Counted from the stretch's first letter, positions 1 through 10,098 are shown. The stretch: DNA of 64,000 bases from Varibaculum prostatecancerukia (GCF_943169825.2 NZ_OW968402.1:434001-498000); one strand, 5' to 3'. Notes: generated by a model from the sequence alone, not told the origin. Numbers and translations are program-made.

Positions 1-37
1 TTTAAGGGGAACAAAGCCTTCTATCCCGCCTGCAGAA

Positions 38-1636
38 TTACAGACCCCCGAGGATTTGTGCGATTAGGATTTTTCCGACCATCGCTAAGGGGTAGACGAG
101 GGAATATCCCAACGCTACTCGGGGATCAAAGTTGGTGCGGTTATTGGCATAGGCGAGGACGGCCGGCTGGGTTTGGGCACCCGCCAGCAGACCAGACAGG
201 CGGGTTCCACCCATCTTGAAGCCGTAGCGCATCACGAAATACAGTCCCAAACCAACGGTGAGAGTCACCGCCATTCCCACCAGTAAAATCCCTAGCCAGG
301 CACCGGAAGTAAACGCTTTTTCGATCTGGCTGCCGGCGTTGTATCCCGCCTGTGCCAAGAAGATTAATAGACCTAGTTCCGAAAGTACCTGGCAAGCGGT
401 GTAAGGCAGAGTCGTGGGGAACGGGCCAATGCGTCCAACCTTTCCGAAGATTAGTCCTACCAGCAAGGTGCCGGCTGCCGAACCAATCGTGAAGTATTCC
501 CCAGTGGGTGTGAGGATGGGGAACTCACCAATCAAAAGACCGAGGACCATACCAACCCCGAGAGCTACGGGGTTAATCGAGGTTAAACCGGTGGAGGAGT
601 CACCAAAGTATTTCGAAAGTTCCTTCAAGTGCTTGGTGGGGGCAACTACCCGCACCCGGTCTCCCAGCTGTAACACCAGGTCGGGGCGTCCTAGCATGTC
701 GGTGTCGCCGCGGCGTACCCGAGAAACGGTAGCCTGGTAACGTTCCTCCAAGCCGAGCTCGCCCAGGGTGCGACCAGAAAGTTTGGGGTCAGAAATAGTG
801 ATTCGGCGATAGTCCCAATCGGTGCGATCGGCAGAAAGCGAAATAGAGGAGCCATGCCCCAGTTCGGAAACTACCTCTACCACTAGGTTTTGCGGGCCAA
901 CCACGGTGACTAGGGAACCTTTATCCAGTTTGGTGTCGGCAGTAGGACGCACGATTGGTCCGTCCTCGGTCTTGCGGAGCCGGGAAAAACGGACGTTTCC
1001 GTCTACGTGGGCGCGAATATCGCGCACCGAGGGCAGGTCATCGCGTTCCACCCGCACCGTGCGGGAAACTAGTGCAACCGGGCGGTCTTTATCGTTCTTG
1101 CCGTAGTTGAGCGCTAGGGTAGCCACGATTAGCATCCCGAAAACCCCAAAGAGGTAGGAGATCGAGTAGGCGACAGTTGCCGCTTGTTCATTACCCGCGG
1201 CTGCTCCCGCTGCTGCCAGGGCGGGAGTGTTAGTGATGGCGCCGGCGAAAGTGCCGCCGATAGTGGCTATATCCATCCCGGCAAGCTTGCCGAGTACGTA
1301 GGCGACTACACCCCCTCCGGCAAGAACCGCAAAGGTCGCCGCCATAATCCCCAGAGATTTCTTTAGGGAGGCGAAGAAAGAGTTTCCGGAGTTTATCCCG
1401 ATAGCGAAGGCGAAGAGGGCGAGCCCCAGTTTGCCGAAAGCGTGCGGGAAATCTGCGACCATGTCTACGCCCGTGGAAGTACCCCAGGCGGAGATGCCAA
1501 TAGCTAGGAAGAGTACGGCGGCTGCCCCCAGACCGATTCCCTTAATACGGAAATGTCCCAGGTACATGCCGATGCCGATCAATCCGAAAAGTACGAGTAC
1601 AGGTTGTGCTGCCAGATATTGGAAGACTGTCTGCAC
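38..1636 (-). CDS. AspT/YidE-type putative anion or amino-acid exchanger
   Basis: Integral membrane transporter of the aspartate:alanine exchanger (AspT) family, 532 residues. About five hydrophobic segments fill residues 1-180, a soluble region follows at about 190-345, and further helices run to the C-terminus, which is the duplicated AspT layout. Each half carries the family signature, seen as GAITNTPAL in the first and GAQTQPAVLAYA in the second. The central part holds two RCK/TrkA-C-like ligand-sensing repeats (around SLVTVVGPQNLV and LGDRVRVVAP). The gene stands alone and is transcribed away from the ilv genes. Substrate cannot be read from sequence; the relatives range from aspartate/alanine antiporters to uncharacterised YidE proteins. 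Confidence 0.85.
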   Translation of the reverse strand: MQTVFQYLAAQPVLVLFGLIGIGMYLGHFRIKGIGLGAAAVLFLAIGISAWGTSTGVDMVADFPHAFGKLGLALFAFAIGINSGNSFFASLKKSLGIMAATFAVLAGGGVVAYVLGKLAGMDIATIGGTFAGAITNTPALAAAGAAAGNEQAATVAYSISYLFGVFGMLIVATLALNYGKNDKDRPVALVSRTVRVERDDLPSVRDIRAHVDGNVRFSRLRKTEDGPIVRPTADTKLDKGSLVTVVGPQNLVVEVVSELGHGSSISLSADRTDWDYRRITISDPKLSGRTLGELGLEERYQATVSRVRRGDTDMLGRPDLVLQLGDRVRVVAPTKHLKELSKYFGDSSTGLTSINPVALGVGMVLGLLIGEFPILTPTGEYFTIGSAAGTLLVGLIFGKVGRIGPFPTTLPYTACQVLSELGLLIFLAQAGYNAGSQIEKAFTSGAWLGILLVGMAVTLTVGLGLYFVMRYGFKMGGTRLSGLLAGAQTQPAVLAYANNRTNFDPRVALGYSLVYPLAMVGKILIAQILGGL

Positions 1637-1852
1637 GGTGCCTCCTTAAAAAAGCCTCAAGACTAACTCCATACTGTCACACTGCTTATTGGCACTCTCA
1701 GACCAAAGTCCATTTAGCGGTGAAAATAGCGAGGAATTTGTCACCATTTCATTCCGGTTCGGTTTTCCTAGCCGAAACTAAAGCAGAGCAAAATATCAGT
1801 ATCTGAGATGGGTCTGCCCGAAATGGCGATGCCGCGTAGCGTGAAGCTTGTT

Positions 1853-1921
1853 ATGACGAAACGAATTATTGAGCTAGTCGCCCTAGTACTGCTGGTACCG
1901 GGGAGGGCTAAACGCGTCTAA
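1853..1921 (+). CDS. Putative ilv leader peptide
   Basis: Short ORF upstream of ilvB with a run of branched-chain codons. From ATG 1853 the peptide begins MTKRIIELVALVLLV and ends in RAKRV, so 9 of its first 15 residues are Ile, Leu or Val. In-frame starts further up (ATG 1808, ATG 1823, ATG 1829, GTG 1841) could lengthen it to 37 residues; ATG 1808 would suit a leaderless transcript. No strong Shine-Dalgarno is visible. The stop codon sits about 20 bases before a terminator hairpin, as expected of transcription attenuation, which is known for ilvBNC leaders in corynebacteria. Confidence 0.72.
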   Translation: MTKRIIELVALVLLVPGRAKRV

Positions 1922-1972
1922 AATCGTTTCGAGACGTAGCAAGCCCTAGGTAAACACACCTGGGGCTTTTTT
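1904..1972 (+). terminator. ilvB attenuator (terminator with competing antiterminator)
   Basis: Intrinsic terminator: AGCCCTAGGT (1942-1951) pairs with ACCTGGGGCT (1958-1967) around a six-base loop and runs into seven T residues. AGGGCT (1904-1909), inside the leader-peptide codons, is complementary to AGCCCT (1942-1947) and could hold the 5' arm away from the terminator when a ribosome stalls at the Ile/Leu/Val codons. A small hairpin, CGTCT/AGACG, lies between. The terminator ends just before ilvB, so it probably decides how much ilvBNC is made. Confidence 0.72.
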
Positions 1973-2015
1973 ATTTATGAAAATCGAGGAAACATCTACC
2001 AGAACGGGGATAACG

Positions 2016-3800
2016 ATGAGTAACAAGGAGCAGTCACCAGGCACGGCACCTCCTCCCAAAAGGATGAGTGGGGCTCGGGCAGTGGTCGCTACCCTGGAGC
2101 ACCTGGGGGTGACCGATGTGTTCGGTTTACCCGGCGGGGCAATCATGCCGGTCTTCGATGCACTCTATGACTCGCCGATCAACCAGATCCTCGTGCGTCA
2201 CGAACAAGCCGCGGGACATGCGGCGGAAGGTTACGCACTTTCAAGCGGGAAAACTGGAGTGGCAATAGTAACTTCGGGACCGGGGGCAACCAACCTGATG
2301 ACCGCCCTCGCCGATGCGCATATGGATTCGGTGCCACTGGTGGCGATTTCCGGACAGGTATCTGCCAATGCAATCGGTACTGACGCTTTCCAGGAATCCG
2401 ATGTGGTAGGGGTGTCCATGCCGATTACCAAACACAATTTCTTGGTAACCGACGCCGCAGAGATTCCTACTACCTTGGCGAAGGCCTTCCATTTGGCCTC
2501 TACCGGGCGCAAAGGACCGGTTCTGGTGGATATCGCCAAGAATGCCCAAAATGGTGAAGTCGATTTTTCTTGGCCGGTGAAAGTGGATTTACCCGGCTAT
2601 AAAGTGCCGAGCAAACCCCATACCAAGCAATTAAAAGCGGCTGCCAAACTGATGGCGCAGGCAGAACGCCCCATTCTCTATGTAGGCGGTGGGGCTCTTG
2701 CGGCGGAGGCGACCGAGGAGCTGCGGCAACTGGTAGAAATAACCGATTTTCCGGTGGTGCTTACCTTGACCGCACAAGGCGCGTTCCCGTCCTCGGATCC
2801 CCACTGCCTGGGAATGCCAGGAATGCATGGCTCGGTGCCAGCAGTGACCGCGTTGCAACGCGCCGATGTGATGGTGGCGCTAGGAACGCGTTTTGATGAC
2901 CGGGTAACTGGCCGTCTTGATGCTTTCGCTCCCGATGCCAAAGTGATTCACGCCGATATTGACCCCGCGGAAATCTCGAAGAACCGAGTGGCGGACATAC
3001 CAATCGTGGGAGATCTACGGCAGACCCTACAGGGACTACTGCCGAAAGTTAAAGAGGAAATGCAGCGTAACCCGCGTGACATTTCCGGTTGGAAGCACCA
3101 TTTGGATTACATCTGTGAGCGTTACCCGCTTGCCTATGATGAACCTGATGACGGTCTGCTCCCTGCCCAATATGTGGTTAAACGTATCGGGGAAATGGCA
3201 GGTAAGGACGCGATTTATTGCACTGGCGTGGGTCAACACCAGATGTGGTCGCAGCAATTCTTGCCGCACGAAAACCCACGGGGATTCCTCACTTCTGCCG
3301 GCCTGGGCACCATGGGGGTAGCGATTCCCGAGGCGATCGGGGCACAAGTAGCTAACCCCAAGGCTCAAGTCTGGGCGATTGACGGGGACGGTTGTTTCCA
3401 GATGACCAATCAAGAGCTCGCGGTCGCCACCTTAGAGAAGCTACCGATCAAAGTAGCGATTGTTAACAACTCGGTACTGGGCATGGTGCATCAGTGGCAA
3501 GAAATGTTCTTTGACGCGCGTTTTTCTAACACCCTGTTGCATGACGGTGAAGGTGGTCGGGATATTCCCGACTTTGTGAAACTGGCGGAAGCCTATGGAG
3601 CCCTGGGGTTGCGTGCTCGCACTAAAGAACAGGTTGACCAAGTAATTGCGCAGGCGATGGAAACCAACGATCGTCCGGTAGTGATCGACTTTCGAGTCTC
3701 TACCGATTCTCAAGTCTGGCCAATGGTACCGGCGGGGGATTCTAACAGCAACGTTATCTACGCAGCCGGGCAGGGTCCGGTCTGGGAAAGTGAGGACTGA
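2016..3800 (+). CDS. ilvB: Acetolactate synthase large subunit
   Basis: Catalytic subunit of acetohydroxyacid synthase, a ThDP- and FAD-dependent enzyme that condenses pyruvate with pyruvate or 2-ketobutyrate in the first common step of valine, leucine and isoleucine synthesis. The N-terminal ThDP domain has GLPGGAIMPVFDALYD and the catalytic Glu in VRHEQAAGHAAEGYA; the C-terminal ThDP motif is GDGCFQMTNQELAVA followed by NNSVLGMVHQWQ. About 594 residues, normal for the family. An in-frame ATG at 1977 exists but would need a ribosome site inside the terminator; ATG 2016 has GGGGA just upstream and is preferred. First gene of ilvB-ilvN-ilvC, two bases from ilvN, and probably controlled by the upstream attenuator. 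Confidence 0.96.
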   Translation: MSNKEQSPGTAPPPKRMSGARAVVATLEHLGVTDVFGLPGGAIMPVFDALYDSPINQILVRHEQAAGHAAEGYALSSGKTGVAIVTSGPGATNLMTALADAHMDSVPLVAISGQVSANAIGTDAFQESDVVGVSMPITKHNFLVTDAAEIPTTLAKAFHLASTGRKGPVLVDIAKNAQNGEVDFSWPVKVDLPGYKVPSKPHTKQLKAAAKLMAQAERPILYVGGGALAAEATEELRQLVEITDFPVVLTLTAQGAFPSSDPHCLGMPGMHGSVPAVTALQRADVMVALGTRFDDRVTGRLDAFAPDAKVIHADIDPAEISKNRVADIPIVGDLRQTLQGLLPKVKEEMQRNPRDISGWKHHLDYICERYPLAYDEPDDGLLPAQYVVKRIGEMAGKDAIYCTGVGQHQMWSQQFLPHENPRGFLTSAGLGTMGVAIPEAIGAQVANPKAQVWAIDGDGCFQMTNQELAVATLEKLPIKVAIVNNSVLGMVHQWQEMFFDARFSNTLLHDGEGGRDIPDFVKLAEAYGALGLRARTKEQVDQVIAQAMETNDRPVVIDFRVSTDSQVWPMVPAGDSNSNVIYAAGQGPVWESED

Positions 3801-3802
3801 TC

Positions 3803-4318
3803 GTGATAGGCAATCGTCACACCCTTTCCATTTTGGTGGAAAATCGTCCCGGCGTCCTCGTGCGGGTAGCGGCTTTGTTTACCAGGAGAGCTTTCAACAT
3901 TCATTCCCTGGCGGTAGGGGAAACCGAAGAAACTTCGATTTCCCGAATAACTGTTCAGGTAGATGCGGAAGATTTGCCTTTTGAGCAGGTAACTAAACAG
4001 TTAAATAAACTGGTAAACGTGTTGAAAGTGGTAGAGCTCCACCCTCAGGACTCAGTTACCCGCAAGTTTGTGCTTTTTAAAGTACAAGCTAACGCGGAAA
4101 ACCGTTCTCAGGTGCTACAGATCGTGGATTTGTTCCGCGCTTCGGTAGTAGATGTACACCGCGAATCCCTGGTGATTCAAGCTGCCGGGGTGCAATCAAA
4201 ACTGGAGGCACTGATGGAGACGTTAGAGCCTTATGGAATCAACGAAATCGTGCAATCGGGTGCGGTCGCCATTGGCCGTGGCCCCCGTTCAATCACAGAT
4301 CAATTAAAGGAGAAGTAA
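3803..4318 (+). CDS. ilvN: Acetolactate synthase small (regulatory) subunit
   Basis: Regulatory subunit of acetohydroxyacid synthase, which activates IlvB and confers valine feedback inhibition. The N-terminal ACT domain is plain ([31 protein letters not shown] in two parts), followed by the usual C-terminal domain with [11 protein letters not shown]. 171 residues, typical. It starts at GTG 3803, directly after the ilvB stop, and is followed within three bases by ilvC, so the three subunits and the next enzyme are translated from one message. Confidence 0.96.
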   Translation: MIGNRHTLSILVENRPGVLVRVAALFTRRAFNIHSLAVGETEETSISRITVQVDAEDLPFEQVTKQLNKLVNVLKVVELHPQDSVTRKFVLFKVQANAENRSQVLQIVDLFRASVVDVHRESLVIQAAGVQSKLEALMETLEPYGINEIVQSGAVAIGRGPRSITDQLKEK

Positions 4319-4320
4319 CA

Positions 4321-5346
4321 ATGGCTGAAATCTTTTACGACACTGACGCGGATATGGCCGCACTTTCGGGCAAGAAGGTTGCCATTATCGGTTACGGCTC
4401 GCAAGGTCACGCCCACGCTCTGAACCTGCGCGATAGCGGGGTTGAGGTAGTCGTGGGGCTACGGGAAGGCTCGTCCTCGGTAGCTAAAGCTAAAGAGCAG
4501 GGCCTAGAGGTCAAATCGATTGAGCAGGCTACCTCCGAGGGAGATATCGTGGTAGTTCTTGCTCCTGACCAGGTGCAACGTATGGTATACGCCGAAAAAA
4601 TTGCTCCGAATCTGAAACCGGATGCCGCGATTTTCTTTGCCCATGGTTTTAACATCCGTTTCGGTTATATTCAGCCGGGCGCCGGTCACGACGTGTGCAT
4701 GGTGGCGCCTAAAGGCCCCGGTCACAAGGTACGCGCTTCCTATGAGGCGGGATATGGCACCCCGGCAGTAATCGCGGTGGAACAGGATGAAACCGGCAAC
4801 GCCTGGCAGGTAACCAAAGCTTATGCGAAAGCCCTGGGGGCTACTCGCGCAGGGGTTATTAAGACTACCTTTACCGAGGAAACCGAAACCGATCTTTTCG
4901 GCGAACAGGCAGTACTTTGCGGCGGGGTATCACACCTGATTCAAGCAGGTTTTGATACTTTGACCGAGGCTGGTTATCAACCGGAGATCGCCTATTTCGA
5001 GGTTTGCCACGAGATGAAACAGATCGTGGATTTGATCAACGAGGGCGGAATTACCAAGCAGCGCTGGTCGTGTTCAGACACTGCCGAATACGGCGATTAC
5101 GTATCCGGTCCGCGCGTGATTACCGAACAAACTCGCGAGGCTATGCGCGGCATTTTGTCCGATATTCGCGATGGTTCTTTCGCCAGGCGTTTCATCAATG
5201 ATCAAGACAACGGAGCTCAGGAGTTCAAACAGATGCGTGCAGCAGAAGAAGCCCACCCCATCGAGAAAGTTGGGCGCGAACTGCGTGCCATGTTCTCGTG
5301 GAATCAAACTGACGATGACTACCAGGAAGGGCACGCCCAGCGCTAA
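4321..5346 (+). CDS. ilvC: Ketol-acid reductoisomerase
   Basis: NADP(H)- and Mg-dependent enzyme that isomerises and reduces acetolactate or acetohydroxybutyrate, second step of branched-chain synthesis. The Rossmann motif [17 protein letters not shown] is near residue 25, and the C-terminal knotted domain has the metal-binding acidic residues around [13 protein letters not shown] and [11 protein letters not shown]. 341 residues identifies the short class I form. It begins two bases after the ilvN stop and ends the ilvBNC unit; the structured repeat at 5382-5468 lies just downstream. Confidence 0.97.
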   Translation: MAEIFYDTDADMAALSGKKVAIIGYGSQGHAHALNLRDSGVEVVVGLREGSSSVAKAKEQGLEVKSIEQATSEGDIVVVLAPDQVQRMVYAEKIAPNLKPDAAIFFAHGFNIRFGYIQPGAGHDVCMVAPKGPGHKVRASYEAGYGTPAVIAVEQDETGNAWQVTKAYAKALGATRAGVIKTTFTEETETDLFGEQAVLCGGVSHLIQAGFDTLTEAGYQPEIAYFEVCHEMKQIVDLINEGGITKQRWSCSDTAEYGDYVSGPRVITEQTREAMRGILSDIRDGSFARRFINDQDNGAQEFKQMRAAEEAHPIEKVGRELRAMFSWNQTDDDYQEGHAQR

Positions 5347-5381
5347 GGGCGATAACTACGGAAATAGTTGCGGTTCGCAGT

Positions 5382-5468
5382 GCTGACCTGTGAAAAGCGC
5401 TCGGGGGACCCCGGTGAGCCTTGCTTCGCTCGGCTCAAGCCCCCTCTCGCATCTTTTCACAGGCCAGC
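5382..5468 (+). repeat. Structured intergenic repeat, copy 1
   Basis: Long imperfect palindrome in the ilvC-leuB gap. An outer stem GCTG/CAGC (5382-5385 with 5465-5468) continues after one A-C mismatch as the perfect 11-bp stem CCTGTGAAAAG/CTTTTCACAGG (5387-5397 with 5453-5463). Inside are GGGGG/CCCCC (5403-5407 with 5440-5444) and GAGCC/GGCTC (5416-5420 with 5432-5436). A second copy follows ilvD at 9933-10084 with the same central sequence and a differently spelled but still paired outer stem. No T-run follows, so a simple terminator is not obvious. Confidence 0.7.
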
Positions 5469-5568
5469 GTCAACGTTGTCGATATTTATTTCAAAGCGAC
5501 GAAGTCACTGCAGTCGCAGTCAGGTCTATTATCCACCCAGGTAGCGGGAGAAAAGGACAATAACAAGT

Positions 5569-6624
5569 ATGGAAAAAACCATTAAACTCGCGGTTATTCC
5601 CGGGGACGGGATTGGCAAAGAGGTAGTGGCCGAAGGCCTAAAGGTCATGGACGCTGCCTTGGCAGGTAGCGGGGTCAGCGTACAAAAAACCGAGTTCAAC
5701 CTGGGGGCTGCTCGCTACCGGGAAACCGGGGAGATCCTGCCGGAGGCCGAGCTGGAAAGCATTAAGAACCACGACGTGATTTTGTTGGGGGCAGTAGGTG
5801 ATCCCTCGGTTCCCTCCGGAGTGCTAGAGCGAGGCCTACTACTCAAGCTGCGTTTTAGCCTGGATCACTACGTGAATCTGCGCCCCGCCCACTACTACCG
5901 GGGAGTTCCTACTCCGTTGGCGAATCCCGGCGAGATTGATTTCGTGGTAGTGCGGGAAGGCACCGAAGGCTTGTACTGCGGTAACGGCGGGGCGATTCGG
6001 GTGGGTACCGACCAAGAAATCGCTACTGAAGTTTCCGTCAACACCGCTTTTGGAGTCGAGCGGGTGGTGCGCTTTGCGTTTGCGCAGGCTGTCAAGCGAC
6101 GCCGGCATGTAACTTTGGTGCATAAGCACAATGTGCTGGTCAACGCCGGACATCTGTGGCGGCGCCTAGTGGAGCGGGTCGCGGAAGAATACCCGGAGGT
6201 GACTTGGGATTATGCGCACGTAGATGCCGCCACTATCTACCTGGTGCAAGACCCGCAGCGTTTCGACGTGATCGTCACTGACAACCTGTTTGGCGATATT
6301 TTGACTGATGAAGCAGGAGCGATCACCGGGGGGATTGGGCTGGCGGCCTCAGGAAATATCAACCCAGATCGTACCTTCCCCTCCATGTTTGAGCCGGTAC
6401 ACGGCTCGGCACCCGATATCGCGGGGAAGGGAATCGCTGATCCCACAGCCACGATTTCTTCGGTAGCGATGCTGCTAGAAAACGAGGGCGTGACGCAAGC
6501 AGCGGAAAATATCCGCGCTGCAGTCACCGCCGATATGGAGGAGCGTGCCCTCGCCGCCGAGAACGGTGAACCGCTGAGGCGCAGCACCAGCCAGATCGGG
6601 GACGCGATTGCTGCCCGCCTCTAG
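5569..6624 (+). CDS. leuB: 3-isopropylmalate dehydrogenase
   Basis: NAD-dependent oxidative decarboxylation of 3-isopropylmalate to 2-ketoisocaproate, third step of the leucine branch. The family signature is clear: [11 protein letters not shown] at the N-terminus, substrate arginines in [17 protein letters not shown], the metal-binding segment [19 protein letters not shown], and the NAD site [17 protein letters not shown]. 351 residues, usual length. AAAGGACA lies before ATG 5569. It is separated from ilvC by 222 bases containing the structured repeat, so it may have its own promoter. leuA and leuCD are not in this window. Confidence 0.95.
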   Translation: MEKTIKLAVIPGDGIGKEVVAEGLKVMDAALAGSGVSVQKTEFNLGAARYRETGEILPEAELESIKNHDVILLGAVGDPSVPSGVLERGLLLKLRFSLDHYVNLRPAHYYRGVPTPLANPGEIDFVVVREGTEGLYCGNGGAIRVGTDQEIATEVSVNTAFGVERVVRFAFAQAVKRRRHVTLVHKHNVLVNAGHLWRRLVERVAEEYPEVTWDYAHVDAATIYLVQDPQRFDVIVTDNLFGDILTDEAGAITGGIGLAASGNINPDRTFPSMFEPVHGSAPDIAGKGIADPTATISSVAMLLENEGVTQAAENIRAAVTADMEERALAAENGEPLRRSTSQIGDAIAARL

Positions 6625-6708
6625 GAGAAACGGATAATCGCTCCTACTAGCAAGAAAAGTAAATACGTGGCCACCCAGTGACCGAGAAACAGAGTTTAGG
6701 AAAAAATA

Positions 6709-6722
6709 GGCTCCCAGGAGCC
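6709..6722 (+). promoter_or_regulatory. Small hairpin overlapping the ilvE ribosome site region
   Basis: GGCTC (6709-6713) pairs with GAGCC (6718-6722) across a CCAG loop, ending just before the GGAAAG Shine-Dalgarno of ilvE at ATG 6738. The 3' arm itself contains the purine-rich GGAG. It may affect ribosome access; with only five base pairs this is tentative. Confidence 0.3.
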
Positions 6723-6737
6723 GGAAAGAACACAATC

Positions 6738-7895
6738 ATGAGCGAGAATGGTTTAACCCATGTGCCAACTAAGTTAGAGGCGGCATCGCAGGTTCCGCTG
6801 CCGAGCGCGGATGAATTGGCGGGACGCTTTACTTTGCAGCCTAACCAGCATCCAGCCAGTGAGGAAGAATACCGCGCGATTATGGATTCCTTGTCTTTTG
6901 GCAGAAAGTTCGGTGACCATATGGCGGGCGCTGACTGGAAAGCCGGTGAAGGGTGGAGCGGACACCGCGTGCAAGCCTTCGAAAACTTGAGCCTGTCTCC
7001 AGGAGCCGTAGTCTTTCATTACGGTCAAGAAGTTTTTGAAGGCTTAAAAGCCTATCGCCATAAAGACGGCTCTATCTGGGCTTTCCGTCCTCGCTACAAT
7101 GCTGCCCGTCTGAACGCGTCTGCGCGCCGTCTAGCCCTACCGGAAATCCCGGAAGAGGACTTTGTGGCTTCGGTAGTAGACCTGGTACGTGCCGATAAAC
7201 GTTGGGTGCCGACTGCCCCCAACACTTCCCTCTATGTTCGTCCCTTCCTAATCGGAACTGAGCCCTACCTGGGGGTACACTCCGCCAGTGAAGCGAAATA
7301 TGTGGTGATTGGATCTCCATCTGGCTCCTATTTCTCAGGTGGGGAAGCCAAAGGAGTCTCCATCTGGGTTGACCGCCACTACCACCGGGCAGGTCCAGGC
7401 GGAACCGGAGAAGCTAAATGCGGAGGTAACTATGCGGCCTCGCTACTACCCCAAAATATGGCGGCCGAGAAGGGTTATGAGCAGGTCTGTTTCTTGGATA
7501 CCACCCATACCAACCTGGAAGAACTGGGGGGTATGAACGTGTTCGTGGTGCGGGGGGATGGTTCGGTACATACCCCGCGTCTAACCGGCGTAATCCTGGA
7601 GGGCGGTACTCGCTCGGCGATCTGCCGCCTGCTGCGCGATAACGGCACCCCGGTGTTCGAACGCGATATTTCCCTAGAGTCGCTGGTAGCGGATATTCGC
7701 TCGGGCGAAGTGAGCGAAGTATTCGCCTGTGGAACCGCCGCGGTAGTAACCCCCATCGGGCGGCTAGGCTCCGATGATTTCGAGGTGGAAGTACCTTGCG
7801 GGCCGGTCACCGCCAGTATCCATAAACGCCTGGTAGACATCCAAAACGGGGAAGCGCCCGATCCCTACGGTTGGACTTATCACCTTTGTGACTAG
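6738..7895 (+). CDS. ilvE: Branched-chain amino acid aminotransferase
   Basis: PLP-dependent fold-type IV transaminase that makes Val, Leu and Ile from their keto acids with glutamate. [20 protein letters not shown] and the catalytic-lysine segment [16 protein letters not shown] are present, as is the C-terminal [12 protein letters not shown] motif. From ATG 6738 the protein is 385 residues. A GTG at 6678 opens the frame earlier, but GGAAAG sits eight bases before ATG 6738 and homologues normally begin near here. It lies between leuB (113 bases upstream) and ilvD, in line with an extended ilv/leu cluster. Confidence 0.95.
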   Translation: MSENGLTHVPTKLEAASQVPLPSADELAGRFTLQPNQHPASEEEYRAIMDSLSFGRKFGDHMAGADWKAGEGWSGHRVQAFENLSLSPGAVVFHYGQEVFEGLKAYRHKDGSIWAFRPRYNAARLNASARRLALPEIPEEDFVASVVDLVRADKRWVPTAPNTSLYVRPFLIGTEPYLGVHSASEAKYVVIGSPSGSYFSGGEAKGVSIWVDRHYHRAGPGGTGEAKCGGNYAASLLPQNMAAEKGYEQVCFLDTTHTNLEELGGMNVFVVRGDGSVHTPRLTGVILEGGTRSAICRLLRDNGTPVFERDISLESLVADIRSGEVSEVFACGTAAVVTPIGRLGSDDFEVEVPCGPVTASIHKRLVDIQNGEAPDPYGWTYHLCD

Positions 7896-7941
7896 CGGCG
7901 CTGAGGACGCGGGCGGAAAAATCTGCAGCGCTCGCGTTTAG

Positions 7942-7969
7942 GGCGCAGACCGGGATTCTGGTTTGCGCC
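7942..7969 (+). terminator. Hairpin between ilvE and ilvD
   Basis: GGCGCAGACC (7942-7951) pairs with GGTTTGCGCC (7960-7969) with one G-T pair and an eight-base loop, followed by TTCATTCT rather than a clean T-run. It could be a weak terminator or a processing site between ilvE and ilvD. Confidence 0.45.
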
Positions 7970-8023
7970 TTCATTCTCGTAACCGCACCCCGCAACCACA
8001 GACAATTAATGTTGGGAGAGAAA

Positions 8024-9895
8024 ATGGCTTATCCACTTCGTTCAAGAACTTCAACTGCCGGTCGCAATATGGCAGGCGCGCGCTCGCTGTGGCGGGCAAC
8101 CGGCATGAGTGATAGTGATTTTGGGAAACCGATTATTGCCATTGCCAACTCCTTCACCCAGTTTGTGCCTGGTCACGTACACCTCAACCAGGTGTCGCCG
8201 CTGGTAGCGGAGGCTATTAAAGATGCGGGTGGGGTGGCGAAAGAGTTTAACACTATCGCCATTGATGACGGGATCGCCATGGGGCATCAGGGGATGCTCT
8301 ACTCTTTGCCCAGCCGGGAAATCATCGCTGACAGCGTGGAATATATGGTGAATGCCCATTGTGCGGACGCCTTGGTTTGTATCTCTAACTGCGACAAAAT
8401 CACTCCGGGAATGCTGATTGCCGCTATGCGCCTGAACATTCCTACGGTGTTTGTGTCTGGCGGTCCCATGGAGGCCGGGCGCGGCATCGACCCCGAAATG
8501 ATTGTGGGGCCATCCCAAAGCGGGCACGGCAATCTGATTACGGTAATGAATGCTACCGCTGACCAGGATATTTCTGATCAGCAGCTGACCGAGATTGAAA
8601 AAGCGGTCTGCCCCACCTGCGGTTCTTGTTCGGGAATGTTCACCGCTAACTCCATGAATTGCTTAACCGAGGCGCTCGGATTGGCTCTGCCCGGAAATGG
8701 TTCCACTCTGGCAACTCACGTTGCGCGGCGCGAACTATTTACCCAGGCAGGCAAACTAATCGTGCAGCTGTGTCAGCGCTACTATGACCAGGAGGAAGAC
8801 GCGGTTTTGCCGCGGCAAATCGCTTCGCGCGAGGCATTCCTGAACGCCATGAGCCTAGATATGGCGATGGGAGGTTCCTCAAATACGGTGCTACATCTGC
8901 TGGCGATTGCCCGGGAGGCGGGGGTGCGTTTTGACCTGGAAGATATTTCGAGTCTGGGGCGTAGCGTGCCTTGTCTGTGTAAGGCGGCTCCTAACCACAA
9001 CGATTACCATATGGAGGACGTGCATCGCGCCGGCGGGATTCCGGCATTGCTGGGAGAACTTGACCGCGCTGGGCTACTAAACCGTGAGGTCTCTTCGATC
9101 CATGCTCCCTCGCTAGAAAAATGGCTGTCCGATTGGGACGTACGCGGCGGGTCCGCTACCGAGCAAGCTGAGCAATTGTTTAAGGCTGCGCCCGGAGGAG
9201 TGCGTACCACCGAGCCGTTCTCCACTGCTAACCGGTGGAAAGACCTGGATACCGATGCGACCAGCGGTTGTATCCGCGATACTGCCCACGCCTACTCGGC
9301 AAACGGGGGATTGACGGTTTTGCGGGGGAATCTGGCAGAAAAAGGCGCCATTATTAAAGCTGCCGGAATCGACAGCGACCTTTACCATTTCCGCGGTAAA
9401 GCCATTGTGATGGAATCCCAAGAAGAGGCCATCGAAAAAATTCTAGACCACAGCGTCAAGCCTGGTCACGTAGTAGTGATTCGCTACGAAGGGCCCGCGG
9501 GCGGGCCGGGAATGCAAGAAATGCTCTACCCGACCTCTTTCCTTAAAGGGCGGGGCCTGGGGAAGAAGTGCGCCCTCATTACCGATGGACGTTTTTCCGG
9601 GGGCACTTCCGGGATCTCGGTGGGGCATATTTCTCCCGAGGCCGCCGATGGGGGGTTGATTGCCTTGATCGAGGACGGAGATGAAATCACTATCGATGTC
9701 AACGCTGAATCCCTAACCCTAGAGGTTCCCGAGGCGGAACTGAATCGTCGCCGCGAACAGATGGAACAGCGTCCCCATCCTTACACTCCGCGCAGCCGCA
9801 AACGCACAGTGTCCGACGCCTTGAAACTCTATGCTGCCTGCGCCTTAAGTGCCGACCAAGGTGGCGCCCGCGATGTATCCCGCGTCACCGGGTAA
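8024..9895 (+). CDS. ilvD: Dihydroxy-acid dehydratase
   Basis: Iron-sulfur enzyme that dehydrates 2,3-dihydroxy acids to the branched-chain keto acids, the step before IlvE. Cluster cysteines are seen in [12 protein letters not shown] and [19 protein letters not shown]; the C-terminal domain has [13 protein letters not shown] and [21 protein letters not shown]. About 623 residues from ATG 8024, which has GGGAGAG seven bases upstream; an ATG at 8009 is in frame but lacks a site. It closes the branched-chain block; the second structured repeat follows. Confidence 0.96.
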   Translation: MAYPLRSRTSTAGRNMAGARSLWRATGMSDSDFGKPIIAIANSFTQFVPGHVHLNQVSPLVAEAIKDAGGVAKEFNTIAIDDGIAMGHQGMLYSLPSREIIADSVEYMVNAHCADALVCISNCDKITPGMLIAAMRLNIPTVFVSGGPMEAGRGIDPEMIVGPSQSGHGNLITVMNATADQDISDQQLTEIEKAVCPTCGSCSGMFTANSMNCLTEALGLALPGNGSTLATHVARRELFTQAGKLIVQLCQRYYDQEEDAVLPRQIASREAFLNAMSLDMAMGGSSNTVLHLLAIAREAGVRFDLEDISSLGRSVPCLCKAAPNHNDYHMEDVHRAGGIPALLGELDRAGLLNREVSSIHAPSLEKWLSDWDVRGGSATEQAEQLFKAAPGGVRTTEPFSTANRWKDLDTDATSGCIRDTAHAYSANGGLTVLRGNLAEKGAIIKAAGIDSDLYHFRGKAIVMESQEEAIEKILDHSVKPGHVVVIRYEGPAGGPGMQEMLYPTSFLKGRGLGKKCALITDGRFSGGTSGISVGHISPEAADGGLIALIEDGDEITIDVNAESLTLEVPEAELNRRREQMEQRPHPYTPRSRKRTVSDALKLYAACALSADQGGARDVSRVTG

Positions 9896-9932
9896 TAATC
9901 TCCGCGCCTAGTCAGGGTAGGGCGCAGATCCG

Positions 9933-10084
9933 GGCTGGCCGCAAAAAGCACTCGGGGGACCCCGGTGAGCCTTGCAAAAGTTAAGACAAGGGCAAAATTG
10001 GAATCTATCTAAAGGGAAACGTATCCGATTCAAAAGTTAATGATTGGTAGCGTGTCCCCTCGAGTATCTTTTTGCCAACCAGCC
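9933..10084 (+). repeat. Structured intergenic repeat, copy 2 (expanded loop)
   Basis: Second copy of the element after ilvC, lying between the convergent ilvD and gtrA genes. Outer stems GGCTGG/CCAGCC (9933-9938 with 10079-10084) and GCAAAAAG/CTTTTTGC (9941-9948 with 10068-10075) mirror copy 1 but with different bases that still pair. CTCGGGGGAC (9951-9960) pairs with GTCCCCTCGAG (10054-10064) with one bulge. About 80 bases in the loop replace the GAGCC/GGCTC hairpin of copy 1; AAAAGTTAA occurs twice within this inserted part (9977 and 10032). Confidence 0.65.
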
Positions 10085-10098
10085 CTGGTGTCGGCGAG

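Noticed and set aside
3036-3413. 125-codon minus-strand ORF inside ilvB
   Set aside because: It is antisense to the ThDP domain of a well-supported gene and has no signs of translation.
5382-5468. T-box or riboswitch for leuB
   Set aside because: No T-box sequence or specifier loop, and the same element occurs after ilvD between convergent genes, where it cannot act as a leader.
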